Assembly (NCBI GenBank): GCA_001602955.1
Contig: LVAC01000002.1
Coordinates: forward strand, 186,001-250,000
Length of the DNA stretch: 64,000 nucleotides
Reading direction: 5' to 3'
Source: Sulfurospirillum sp001602955
GTDB lineage: Bacteria > Campylobacterota > Campylobacteria > Campylobacterales > Sulfurospirillaceae
The notes under the pieces are model-generated. The model saw only the letters and a list, made by a program, of their open reading frames with translations, was not told where the DNA came from and made no database searches. Within the stretch, counting starts at the first letter, position 1. Every line of letters begins with the position of its first letter. Positions 42,860 through 51,182 of the stretch are shown piece by piece. The position numbers and the translations under genes were made by a program.

Positions 42860-45490
42860 TTAAAGGCTTAAAGAGCGGAGTTCACTCTCTATTTTTGCCA
42901 TTTTATTTTGGGCGTCTTCCAATCCTTTTTGATTTTCGGCAATGACCTCTTGAGGAGCATTGGCGACGAATCGCTCGTTGGAAAGCATACCGCTTAGTTT
43001 TGCGATTTCTTTTTCGAGTTTGATTTTTTGATGGTTAAGACGCTCGATGATAGGGGTTAAATCAACGCCCGTAAGGGGGATAAAAACCTCGACGTGATCG
43101 CTAACGTCGGTAACGGCATTGGCGATTTTCGTTTCCGTAAAGTCGATATGCTCAACTTTAGCCAACAAACAGATGTATTTCATCGCTTCTTGAAGAGCCG
43201 CATGGTCGGCTACTTTAAGATAAGCATGTTCGATTTTCTTATTGGCAAGATCGATATTTGCTTTGGCGCGACGAATCGCAACAATCGCTTCGATAACGAT
43301 TTCAAACGTTTCTTCGATTTTCTCGTTGCGTTTTAAATCGTGCGGATAGCGTTTAATCATAATCGATTCGTTTGCTTCCAAGGCCGTGTCGGAAAGTTCT
43401 TGGTAAAGAAATTCGGAGATAAACGGCATAAAAGGGTGCAAGAGTTTCATCGCTTCTTTAAAAATAGCACCGAGTTCTAAGATTGCCGGTTTATCCGCTT
43501 TGCTGAGCTCGATACCCCAGTCGCAAAATTCGCCCCATAAAAAGCGGTACAAAGTCGTTGCGGCGTCGTTAAAACGATAATCGCTAAAATAGCCGCGTAC
43601 CTCTTCGGTTGCAGCACTTAAACGGCTTTTCATATAAGCACCCAAAGCCGTTCGAATCTCAATATTTTCGAGGTCTTCAAAGGAGGAGGCGTTCATCAGC
43701 AAGAAACGAGATGCGTTGTAGAGTTTGTTGGTAAAATTACGCATCTGTTCCAATTTTTCCGTACTGAGTTTAATATCGCGTCCTTGAACCGCCAAAATGG
43801 CAAGCGTAAAACGTAGCGTGTCCGCGCTAAAGGCTTCGATACTGTCGAGCGGGTCGATAACGTTGCCTTTGCTTTTGCTCATTTTTTGCCCGTGTTCGTC
43901 TTTTACCAATGCATGCAAATAGACGTCTTTAAACGGAAGCTCTTGGAACGTATGTTCGCCCGAAAACATCATACGCGCAACCCAAAAGAAGAGAATATCA
44001 AATCCCGTAATTAAAAGGCTGTTAGGGTAAAAATCGCTTAAATCGCTTTGCGACCATTTTTCTTCTTTGAAAACATCGCCGTTTCCCCAGCCTAACGTTG
44101 AAAAAGGCCAAAGCCCAGAGCTAAACCACGTATCTAAAACGTCGGGGTCTTGATGGATTTGGGTACTCTTACATGTAGGACATTCATGCTCGCTTTCATT
44201 TTCACTTGCCCATTCGTGTCCGCAGGCATCGCAGTAGAAAACGGGAATTTGATGTCCCCACCAAAGCTGCCTTGAAATACACCAATCGCGTAACTCTTTC
44301 ATCCACGCATTGTACGAATTGATCCAGTGGCTTGGGTAAAATTCCGTTAAGTGGCGGTTGACTTTTTCGATCGCACCTTGCGCAATCTCTTTTTTAACAA
44401 ACCATTGTTTAGAGATGTACGGTTCAACGACGTTTTTACAACGGTAACAGTGACCGACTTGGTTTTCGTAATCTTCGATTTTATCGACAAAGCCTTCTTC
44501 TTGCAGCTTCGCGACGACATGTTCGCGTGCATTTAAGCGTTCCATGCCTTGAAATGCGCCGCAATAATCGTTGAGCATACCCGCTTCGTCGAAAATCGTG
44601 ATAAATTCCAATCCATGGCGTTTTCCGACTTCATAGTCGTTAACGTCATGGGCCGGCGTAACTTTCACGCAACCGGTACCAAAGCTCATATCAACGTGTT
44701 CGTCGGCGATAATACTGATTTCTCTTCCGATGAGCGGTAAAACGACTTTTTGACCGACAAGGTGTTTGTAACGTTCGTCTTCCGGATGAACCATGACCGC
44801 CGTGTCTCCGAAATAGGTCTCAGGACGCGTCGTGGCGACGACGAGGTATTCGTGTGAATTTTGAAGAAAATACTTGAGATGGTACAGTTTGCCTTTGTGC
44901 GTTTCGTACTCGACTTCGATATCGCTGAGTGCGCCGTCGTGCGTACACCAGTTGACCATATAATTGCCGCGGACGATCAGCCCCTCTTCGTACCATTTGA
45001 CAAATGCTTTTCGAACGGCTTTTTTAAGCCCGTCGTCCATGGTAAAGCGTTCCCTGCTCCACGCCGGAGAGGCTCCGAGCTTTCGCATTTGATGAAAAAT
45101 TTGACCGCCGCTATAGGCTTTCCACTCCCACACTTTTTCTAAAAATTTTTCGCGCCCGAGTTCTTCTTTTTTGATACCTTGCGCTAAAAGTTGTTTTTCG
45201 ACGACGTTTTGCGTCGCAATGCCCGCGTGGTCCATACCCGGTTGCCAAAGAGTTTTGTAACCGTCCATACGTTTATAACGTGTGATAACGTCTTGGAGCG
45301 TGAATGTTAAAGCATGACCGATGTGCAAACTTCCCGTGACGTTGGGAGGAGGCATCATGATCGAGAAGTTTTTGCCTTTTTCTTGAATGGCTTTGTTGCC
45401 TTCTATTTCAAAGTAGCCTCTGCTCTCCCAAATTTTATAATAACGTTCTTCAATCTCTTTGGGGTTATAGACGGTGCTTTTTTCACTCAT
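42860..45490 (-). CDS. valS: Valyl-tRNA synthetase
   Basis: Class I synthetase, 876 residues. HIGH motif MMPPPNVTGSLHIGHALT, editing domain (VATTRPETYFGDTAVMVHPED), KMSKS motif GQKMSKSKGNVIDP, and a C-terminal coiled coil (LTPIIERLNHQKIKLEKEIAKLSGML). I use ATG 45490 (MSEKSTVYNPKEIEERYY), the family-typical start; the open frame extends 13 codons further. An ACATGTA word lies in the zinc-ribbon-like CPTCKS segment. The next gene downstream is the TRAP binding protein. Confidence 0.98.
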   Translation of the reverse strand: MSEKSTVYNPKEIEERYYKIWESRGYFEIEGNKAIQEKGKNFSIMMPPPNVTGSLHIGHALTFTLQDVITRYKRMDGYKTLWQPGMDHAGIATQNVVEKQLLAQGIKKEELGREKFLEKVWEWKAYSGGQIFHQMRKLGASPAWSRERFTMDDGLKKAVRKAFVKWYEEGLIVRGNYMVNWCTHDGALSDIEVEYETHKGKLYHLKYFLQNSHEYLVVATTRPETYFGDTAVMVHPEDERYKHLVGQKVVLPLIGREISIIADEHVDMSFGTGCVKVTPAHDVNDYEVGKRHGLEFITIFDEAGMLNDYCGAFQGMERLNAREHVVAKLQEEGFVDKIEDYENQVGHCYRCKNVVEPYISKQWFVKKEIAQGAIEKVNRHLTEFYPSHWINSYNAWMKELRDWCISRQLWWGHQIPVFYCDACGHEWASENESEHECPTCKSTQIHQDPDVLDTWFSSGLWPFSTLGWGNGDVFKEEKWSQSDLSDFYPNSLLITGFDILFFWVARMMFSGEHTFQELPFKDVYLHALVKDEHGQKMSKSKGNVIDPLDSIEAFSADTLRFTLAILAVQGRDIKLSTEKLEQMRNFTNKLYNASRFLLMNASSFEDLENIEIRTALGAYMKSRLSAATEEVRGYFSDYRFNDAATTLYRFLWGEFCDWGIELSKADKPAILELGAIFKEAMKLLHPFMPFISEFLYQELSDTALEANESIMIKRYPHDLKRNEKIEETFEIVIEAIVAIRRAKANIDLANKKIEHAYLKVADHAALQEAMKYICLLAKVEHIDFTETKIANAVTDVSDHVEVFIPLTGVDLTPIIERLNHQKIKLEKEIAKLSGMLSNERFVANAPQEVIAENQKGLEDAQNKMAKIESELRSLSL

Positions 45491-45549
45491 GGGGTTCGTT
45501 ACCTTGCTTTTTTTGGTTGGATTATACAAAAAGAGCGGTAAGACTTGGT

Positions 45550-46347
45550 TTAAGCAAGGAACGTAGCGGTGTTTTTGCCGGCGGCTTTGGAGATGTAAAG
45601 GGCTTGATCGGCACGTTGAAGCATCGTGTTGAACGTATCTTCGTCTTTATAAGCGGTATAGCCGATACTGAGGTTGATTTGGAGCTCTTGGGCTTCGTTA
45701 TTGCGCGAGACCGGAATCGTTTTATGGTTGAATTCCTCTAAAATGCGATTGACGACCGTCGAAGCCGCATTTTTATCGTTGTCGACGATACACAAAACAA
45801 ACTCGTCGCCTCCGAAACGTCCGATCGTATCGCACGAACGCAGTAAACGCTTAAGCGTATGCGCCGTTGTTTTGATCGCTTCATCGCCGATGAGGTGACC
45901 GTAGGTATCGTTAATCGGTTTAAAATCGTCGATGTCCAAAATAATCAGGAAAAGTGCTTGTGCCGAGCGTTTGATCTTTTGGATCTCTTGATGGACGACG
46001 GTAACGAACATCAAGCGATTATACAAGCCCGTCAATCCGTCGAAGTGGGAGAGGTTTTCCACTTCGACGTACGATTTGTTCAGAAAATATGCCAAGAGCG
46101 TGACCAAGCTCGAGATGATGACGGTAAAGACGAATGCATAAATGAGCGTATGATAAACGATGGTTTGTTGCATGCTCAACCAATCGGAAATGTAGGTCTC
46201 GTTGACAAAAGAGAGGGCTAAGTAGTGTTCGACATGTTGTTGATGGAGCAATAAAACGGGTACGGTACTCATAAAAAGGTTGATGATAAATGTCATCGCG
46301 CCTAAAAGAAGCGGTCTTTTAAGCATGGTTTTCGGTAGGTGTTTCAT
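45550..46347 (-). CDS. Membrane diguanylate cyclase (GGDEF)
   Basis: A 265-residue protein with two membrane helices (about 12-35 and 68-90) bracketing a short periplasmic loop, and a C-terminal GGDEF domain (LSHFDGLTGLYNRLMF ... DIDDFKPINDTYGHLIGDEAI ... GRFGGDEFVLC ... SIGYTAY). The intact GGDEF motif predicts synthesis of cyclic di-GMP; no RxxD inhibitory site is obvious upstream of it. It stands alone between valS and cysK. Confidence 0.9.
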   Translation of the reverse strand: MKHLPKTMLKRPLLLGAMTFIINLFMSTVPVLLLHQQHVEHYLALSFVNETYISDWLSMQQTIVYHTLIYAFVFTVIISSLVTLLAYFLNKSYVEVENLSHFDGLTGLYNRLMFVTVVHQEIQKIKRSAQALFLIILDIDDFKPINDTYGHLIGDEAIKTTAHTLKRLLRSCDTIGRFGGDEFVLCIVDNDKNAASTVVNRILEEFNHKTIPVSRNNEAQELQINLSIGYTAYKDEDTFNTMLQRADQALYISKAAGKNTATFLA

Positions 46348-46431
46348 TCGTACGCACGCCCCTTTACGTCGATACGAGATAGTAGCATAAAATGCGTAAA
46401 AGCATTCTGTTTTTTTGAAAATTGAAACGTA

Positions 46432-46454
46432 AAAGAGTCGGGTTACGACTCTTT
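46432..46454 (-). terminator. Terminator after cysK
   Basis: AAAGAGTC and GACTCTTT form an eight-base stem around a seven-base loop, overlapping the cysK stop. In the minus direction the stem is followed by a short T stretch (TTTTACG). Confidence 0.6.
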
Positions 46455-47372
46455 ATACTCATACAAACCCGAACTTAAATAACGCTCGCCCGTATCGCAT
46501 AAAATCGTGACGATCGTTTTGCCTTTATTTTCCGGACGTGCGGCTATTTGCGAAGCGACGTAGACGTTTGCTCCGGCGGAAATGCCTACTAACAATCCTT
46601 CGCGCTTTGCAAGGTTTCGCGAAGTCTCGATAGCATTGTCGTAACTGACTTTAACGACCTCTTGGTACAACTTCGTGTCCAAAACGGCGGGAACAAATCC
46701 GGCGCCGATACCTTGAATTTTGTGCGGTCCTGGATTTTCGCCGGAAAGTACGGGAGAAGTGTCCGGTTCGACGGCGATAATTTGAATATCGGGATTTAAC
46801 TCTTTGAGGCGTTTTCCCGTTCCCGTAAGCGTACCGCCCGTTCCTACGGCGGCAATGAGAATATCGACTTTACCGTCGGTATCTCTCCAAATTTCTTCCG
46901 CGGTGGTGGCATAATGTGCGGCCGGATTGGCTTCGTTGGCAAATTGTTGCGGTACGAAAGCGTTTGGAATCTCTTTGGAAAGTTCCGTCGCTTTTTCCAC
47001 CGCGCCGCGCATACCGAGCGTTGGTTCTGTCAGTACGAGTTCCGCGCCTAAAGCCGCTAAGAGTTTACGTCGCTCTAAGCTCATGGAACTTGGCATCGTC
47101 AGCATCAGTTTGAGTCCGAGGCTTGCGCACACGGTTGCCAAACCGATACCGGTATTGCCGCTGGTAGGCTCGATAATAACGCTATTGCGGTCGATAAGAC
47201 CTTTATCGAGTGCCGTTTTAATCATATTGAAGCCGATGCGGTCTTTGACCGAATGCGAAGGGTTTAAAAATTCGCATTTGCCTAAAACGAGGGCCTCGGA
47301 GGCGTTAGAAGCCGTATTGAGCTTCACCAAAGGCGTATTGCCGATGAGTTCGGTGACGTTTTGTGCGTACAT
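46443..47372 (-). CDS. cysK: Cysteine synthase
   Basis: O-acetylserine sulfhydrylase, 309 residues. PLP lysine in NPSHSVKDRIGFNMI, the substrate loop EPTSGNTGIGLA, and GTGGTLTGTGKRLKE. ATG 47372 (MYAQNVTELIGNTPLVKL) is chosen because AAAGGA lies seven bases upstream and it is the family start; the open frame extends into the preceding regulator gene. Third gene of metY-rrf2-cysK. Confidence 0.97.
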   Translation of the reverse strand: MYAQNVTELIGNTPLVKLNTASNASEALVLGKCEFLNPSHSVKDRIGFNMIKTALDKGLIDRNSVIIEPTSGNTGIGLATVCASLGLKLMLTMPSSMSLERRKLLAALGAELVLTEPTLGMRGAVEKATELSKEIPNAFVPQQFANEANPAAHYATTAEEIWRDTDGKVDILIAAVGTGGTLTGTGKRLKELNPDIQIIAVEPDTSPVLSGENPGPHKIQGIGAGFVPAVLDTKLYQEVVKVSYDNAIETSRNLAKREGLLVGISAGANVYVASQIAARPENKGKTIVTILCDTGERYLSSGLYEYKES

Positions 47373-47385
47373 GTGAATTCCTTTC

Positions 47386-47799
47386 TTAAATAGAATAGTT
47401 GAGTTGAGCGTTGAAACGCTCGATGTAAATCGAAAAATCGGATAACGGAATCGTGAAAATCTCTTGAATTTTAGCATTGCTTTCTTCATAAAAGAGTTGC
47501 AATACGGGATCTTTGATTTCGCTATCGACCACCGTGATTTTTCCTTCTAACGCGATTAAAATATCTTTGATCAAAATATCTTGCGCGTTTTTAGCCAATA
47601 AATAGCCTCCATAGGCTCCTCGGACGCTCGTAACTAAACCGGCTTGACGTAATAAGATTAACAGTTGTTCCAAATAGTTCTGCGGGATATGCGCCCGATG
47701 CGAAATCTCTTTGATTTGCATCGGTTTTTCGCTTTTGGCTAAAAAGAGTTGGTACATCGCATTGAGCCCGTACATTCCTTTGGTTGAGAGTAATGACAT
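47386..47799 (-). CDS. Rrf2 family regulator without cysteines (CymR-like)
   Basis: A 137-residue Rrf2 winged-helix protein (MSLLSTKGMYGLNAMYQLF, SHRAHIPQNYLEQLLILLRQAGLVTSVRGAYGGYLLA). It has no cysteine at all in the sensor region, so it cannot bind an Fe-S cluster. Cysteine-free Rrf2 proteins include CymR, the cysteine-metabolism repressor that partners with CysK in Gram-positives. The location between metY and cysK supports a similar role in sulfur control; this is inference. Confidence 0.85.
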   Translation of the reverse strand: MSLLSTKGMYGLNAMYQLFLAKSEKPMQIKEISHRAHIPQNYLEQLLILLRQAGLVTSVRGAYGGYLLAKNAQDILIKDILIALEGKITVVDSEIKDPVLQLFYEESNAKIQEIFTIPLSDFSIYIERFNAQLNYSI

Positions 47800-47808
47800 G
47801 TAAGCTCC

Positions 47809-49071
47809 TTATCCTAATGCAATTTTCAAGTCTTCGATTAAGTCGTCGACGTTTTCAAGTCCGATGCTTAGACGAATTAAACCTTCTTTAACGCCCGCTT
47901 TATCCAACTCCTCTTTTGAAAGTTGTTGGTGTGTCGTACTAGCCGGATGCGTGATGATCGACTTGGAATCGCCGATGTTGACGACGACGCTAAAGAGTTT
48001 GGTCGTGTTGAGAATGTGTTTGGCAAACTCCAATCCTTCGACTTCAAAACTCAGCAAACCCGATGTTTGCGCGTTTTTAAAATACCGTTGGGCTCTTACA
48101 TGTAAAGGATCGCTTTGCAATCCAGGATACGAAACGTTTTTGACTTTGGGATGCGCTTTTAAAAATGCCGCGACTTTGTGTGCATTGGAAGAGTGCTCTT
48201 TCATGCGTAACGCCAAGGTCTCTAATCCTTGAATCAACAACCAAGCGTTATACGGTGCTAACGTTGCTCCGATATCGCGAATGAGCGACAAGCGAATCCT
48301 GAGTGAAAAGATCGGGAAAGGCAAGGTCGCATACACTAAGCCGTGATAACTCTCGTCGGGTTCGTTAAAATGCGCATAACGCGGATTGCCGATCAGCTTG
48401 GCATTTAAGCCTTTGGCTTCAACGATTAAACCGCCGATAGCACTGCCTTGTCCGTTAATGTACTTGCTCGCGCTGTGAACGCTAACGTCGATGCCGTTTA
48501 AGAGCGGTTGAAATAAAATCGGTGTCGCGACGGTATTGTCGCAGATGCTCACAACGGCGTATTTTTGAGCGATTGAGACGATTTTTTCGATATTCGGGAC
48601 GGCGATTTGCGGATTGGAAAGCGATTCAAAAAAGATCGCTTTGGTCCTATCGTCGATTAACGCTTCCAAATCATCGGCATGATCACTTTCAAAGACTTTT
48701 GCGTGAATGCCGAAGCGTTTAAGCGTATGGGTGAGAAGTGTCGTCGCTCCGCCGTAAATTTTTTTGGCCACGATGATATTGTCGCCGGCTTCGGCTAAAT
48801 TGGCGATAGCGTAAAAAATGGCGGCTTGTCCGCTGGCGGTCGCGATAGCCGCTTCACCGCTTTCCAAAGCTGCAATACGCGCTTCCAATACGTCGGTAGT
48901 CGGATTGTTAAGCCTTGTATAAATAGGTCCGAGTTCTCTCAGGGCGAAACGATCGGCGGCCGTTTCGGCAGAACCGAAATCGTACGCCGTCGTTTGATAG
49001 ACGGGAACCGACATCGTACCGAACGCTTGTTTATCGTAACCGTAGTGAAGAGCAAGTGTTTCTTGATGCAT
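47809..49071 (-). CDS. metY: O-acetylhomoserine sulfhydrylase
   Basis: A 420-residue PLP enzyme of the Cys/Met metabolism family that makes homocysteine from O-acetylhomoserine and sulfide. Motifs: LALHYGYDKQAFGTMSVPVYQTTAYDF, TRLNNPTTDVLEARIAALE, DVSVHSASKYINGQGSAIGG (PLP lysine in SASKY), SYPGLQSDPLHVRAQRYF, GDSKSIITHPASTTH. Start ATG 49071 follows AAAGGA; a TTG two codons earlier is open. First gene of the sulfur operon behind a consensus promoter. Confidence 0.95.
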   Translation of the reverse strand: MHQETLALHYGYDKQAFGTMSVPVYQTTAYDFGSAETAADRFALRELGPIYTRLNNPTTDVLEARIAALESGEAAIATASGQAAIFYAIANLAEAGDNIIVAKKIYGGATTLLTHTLKRFGIHAKVFESDHADDLEALIDDRTKAIFFESLSNPQIAVPNIEKIVSIAQKYAVVSICDNTVATPILFQPLLNGIDVSVHSASKYINGQGSAIGGLIVEAKGLNAKLIGNPRYAHFNEPDESYHGLVYATLPFPIFSLRIRLSLIRDIGATLAPYNAWLLIQGLETLALRMKEHSSNAHKVAAFLKAHPKVKNVSYPGLQSDPLHVRAQRYFKNAQTSGLLSFEVEGLEFAKHILNTTKLFSVVVNIGDSKSIITHPASTTHQQLSKEELDKAGVKEGLIRLSIGLENVDDLIEDLKIALG

Positions 49072-49101
49072 GTTCAATCCTTTTTGAGTTTTGCTGATGA
49101 C

Positions 49102-49130
49102 AGTATAGACAAATTTTTAACTATTGTCAA
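49102..49130 (-). promoter_or_regulatory. Sigma-70 promoter of metY-rrf2-cysK
   Basis: On the minus strand TTGACA (49125-49130), a 17-base spacer and TATACT (49102-49107) form a near-consensus promoter about 31 bases before the metY start. The spacer and flanks are AT-rich, with GACAAT and TTTGTC as a possible imperfect operator for the cysteine-free Rrf2 protein. Confidence 0.82.
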
Positions 49131-49253
49131 GTATCCTTATAAAAAAACTAGAGATTTAATTTTTCTTCTCGACCGAAAGAGAAAACATGCGTCTTTGTGT
49201 CGGATACATTAATAGAAAAAGATGCAAAAGATTCTCAAAGAGGAGGGCAGGGC

Positions 49254-49379
49254 ATGAATGAAAACAGGTTACATGTCAGGAAAGATTTGAGCCGTAATAA
49301 TACGCAACGATTATTTTTAAGCAACGAACTAACGGGATATTTTATACAAATTATTATACATATTATTTTATGTAAATAG
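49254..49379 (+). CDS. Possible 41-residue small protein with hydrophobic tail
   Basis: A 41-codon ORF with AGGAGG seven bases before the ATG. It starts MNENRLHVRKDLSRNN and ends in a hydrophobic stretch GYFIQIIIHIILCK. It is in the otherwise gene-free region 49131-49543. The strong ribosome binding site and hydrophobic C-terminus are the only support; it also carries the ACATGTC word as LHVR. Could be a small membrane peptide or spurious. Confidence 0.35.
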   Translation: MNENRLHVRKDLSRNNTQRLFLSNELTGYFIQIIIHIILCK

Positions 49380-49413
49380 CTATTTATAGGCTTTTGTTGC
49401 ACTGTAAATTAAT

Positions 49414-49460
49414 GGCGAAAGAATGGGGTAAACTAACGCTGTGTTAGTCGAAACGTCGCC
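49414..49460. repeat. Nested inverted repeat upstream of the DUF2018 gene
   Basis: An outer GGCGA/TCGCC pair encloses a perfect ACTAAC-GCTGT-GTTAGT hairpin. It lies about 85 bases before the DUF2018 gene in a gap without other features, and might be an RNA leader or a recombination-type site. Confidence 0.45.
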
Positions 49461-49543
49461 AAAAAGCTTGTATGGCAGAAGCCCTTTTTCAGAAGAGAAA
49501 AGCTATAATCGAAGAGAACGTTTAACGATTTGAGGAAGCAGCG

Positions 49544-49822
49544 ATGTTATATGAAGACGAAGACGATTTTTTAGTAGGCTCCGCAAAAAGTAAATTTTTC
49601 GATATTGTTTTTCACGCCAACAAGACCTTGGTCGAGCAAAAGCTTTTAGAAACGATCGATCGTTTCAGTGCTATGGAGCTTTTATTGGAAAAGATGTTAG
49701 GCGAAGAAGAGGCGTACCGTGCGATTAAAAACGTGCTTGTCGAAGAACCCGATGCGATTTTAAATCGCAATAACGACTTTTTTATCGCCGCCGTTGGGGA
49801 AATATTAACTCAAAATGAGTAA
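49544..49822 (+). CDS. DUF2018 family protein (HP0242-like)
   Basis: A 92-residue acidic, all-helical protein: DFLVGSAKSKFFDIVFHANKTLVEQKLLETIDRFSAMELLLEKML and a C-terminal FFIAAVGEILTQNE. Length, style and gene order (followed by HP0241-like, prenyl synthase, hemA, proS) match H. pylori HP0242, which is known as an unusual knotted dimer. Function unknown. GAGGAA site precedes the ATG; overlaps the next gene by 8 bases. Confidence 0.85.
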   Translation: MLYEDEDDFLVGSAKSKFFDIVFHANKTLVEQKLLETIDRFSAMELLLEKMLGEEEAYRAIKNVLVEEPDAILNRNNDFFIAAVGEILTQNE

Positions 49823-50273
49823 AATAGCCTTTTTGTTTGGTGTCGTCGCGCTGGTTATTTCCATCGCCGATGCCGAAATTTACAAATACGAGCATCGCTT
49901 TATTTTGAAAAAAGACGAGCAGGGGTTGGTGTTTATCAATCATAAAGAGGTCACGAAAAAGCCGACGGCCGACAACCCGAACAATGAATATTTGCTTCGG
50001 CTCCGTTGGACGCTTTTTACCAATGATATGTTGACGCTTTTAGTCAACTATCGAGGCTATCCGACGCAATATATTTTAGAAAAAAAGTATCCGTTGCAAA
50101 ACATCGTCGTTCCTTTATTGCCTGTCGGGGTGAATCCGATAACGTCTCAAACGTATGCTAGAATACAATTTTACGATTTCAATCAAACCGGAAAAACGGC
50201 GTATATCGATGTTTCGATTGCCGATGAAGCCAATAGAATAGAAGTAGAGTTTAAACCGAAAAAAACAGAGTAG
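49815..50273 (+). CDS. Exported conserved protein (HP0241-like)
   Basis: A 152-residue protein with an N-terminal signal peptide (MSKIAFLFGVVALVISIADA). The mature part is beta-rich by eye (YRGYPTQYILEKKYPLQNIVVPLLPV). Gene order places it with H. pylori HP0241. No enzymatic motif; periplasmic location inferred. It overlaps the DUF2018 gene and precedes the prenyl synthase by 12 bases. Confidence 0.78.
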   Translation: MSKIAFLFGVVALVISIADAEIYKYEHRFILKKDEQGLVFINHKEVTKKPTADNPNNEYLLRLRWTLFTNDMLTLLVNYRGYPTQYILEKKYPLQNIVVPLLPVGVNPITSQTYARIQFYDFNQTGKTAYIDVSIADEANRIEVEFKPKKTE

Positions 50274-50285
50274 GGTAGGAAAAGC

Positions 50286-51182
50286 GTGCTGGAAAAAGTC
50301 GAAAATGCGATGCTGGAAATGGTCGCCTCTTTAAAAGATGCGAGAAGTGTTGAACTGTTTCATCAAGTTCCAAAAGGTAAGCGATTACGCGCGAAGTTGA
50401 TTTTAAAAATTGCGGGCGCAAGCGAAGAGTCTATTCGTTTAGCGGCGATCGTCGAGTTGATTCACGCCGCGAGTTTACTGCACGACGACGTTATCGACGA
50501 TGCGTTTACCAGACGCGGAGAAGCTTCCTTGAACGCGCTTTTTGGCAATAAAACCGCGATTATGCTCGGTGATATTCTTTATTCTAAGGGATTTAGCGCA
50601 CTGACGTTTTTACCTCAAAAAATTGCTTTTACGATCTCTAACGCCGTTTCGCTTCTTTCCGTGGGCGAGCTTTTGGACGTCGAACTTGCCGATGCGTTCA
50701 ATGCGGATGAAGAACGCTATATGGATATGATTTATAAAAAAACCGCTTCTTTAATTGAAGCATCTGCCGCTTCTGCGGCGATGCTTGCCGGTAAAAATCC
50801 CGATATTTACGCTCTTTACGGAAGAAACTTGGGGTTGGCGTTTCAGATTATCGACGATATTTTAGATATTACCCAATCGAGCGAGACGCTCGGAAAGCCT
50901 TCTTTAAACGATTTTAAAGAGGGTAAGACGACGTTGCCTTATTTGTATACGTACCGAAAATTAGACGCAAAAGATCGTTCCGTTTTGCTTTCACTGTTTG
51001 CGAAGCCTTTGGACGAAACGCAAAGTGCGTGGATTAAACAAAAGATGGCTGAAACGCAAGGACTTGAAGATGCCCTTTCGTTTGCGAAAAAGCTTGGATA
51101 CGAAGCCTTACATGTGATTTCAAACGAAGAAGACGTAGGACTCGGCGCGATTATGCGAGAGATGATAGAGAGGAAATTTTAA
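50286..51182 (+). CDS. ispB: Polyprenyl (octaprenyl) diphosphate synthase
   Basis: A 298-residue trans-prenyltransferase making the side chain of menaquinone. The first aspartate-rich motif is LLHDDVIDDAFTRRGE (DDxxD) and the second is FQIIDDILDI (DDxxD). KGKRLRAKLIL is the substrate basic region. Chain length cannot be read; octaprenyl is a guess from H. pylori. GTG start at 50286. Overlaps hemA by 1 base. Confidence 0.9.
   Translation: MLEKVENAMLEMVASLKDARSVELFHQVPKGKRLRAKLILKIAGASEESIRLAAIVELIHAASLLHDDVIDDAFTRRGEASLNALFGNKTAIMLGDILYSKGFSALTFLPQKIAFTISNAVSLLSVGELLDVELADAFNADEERYMDMIYKKTASLIEASAASAAMLAGKNPDIYALYGRNLGLAFQIIDDILDITQSSETLGKPSLNDFKEGKTTLPYLYTYRKLDAKDRSVLLSLFAKPLDETQSAWIKQKMAETQGLEDALSFAKKLGYEALHVISNEEDVGLGAIMREMIERKF

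Noticed and set aside
47372..47489. Upstream extension of cysK into the regulator gene
   Set aside because: The 39 extra residues have no family match, overlap rrf2 fully, and the ATG at 47372 has a good ribosome binding site.
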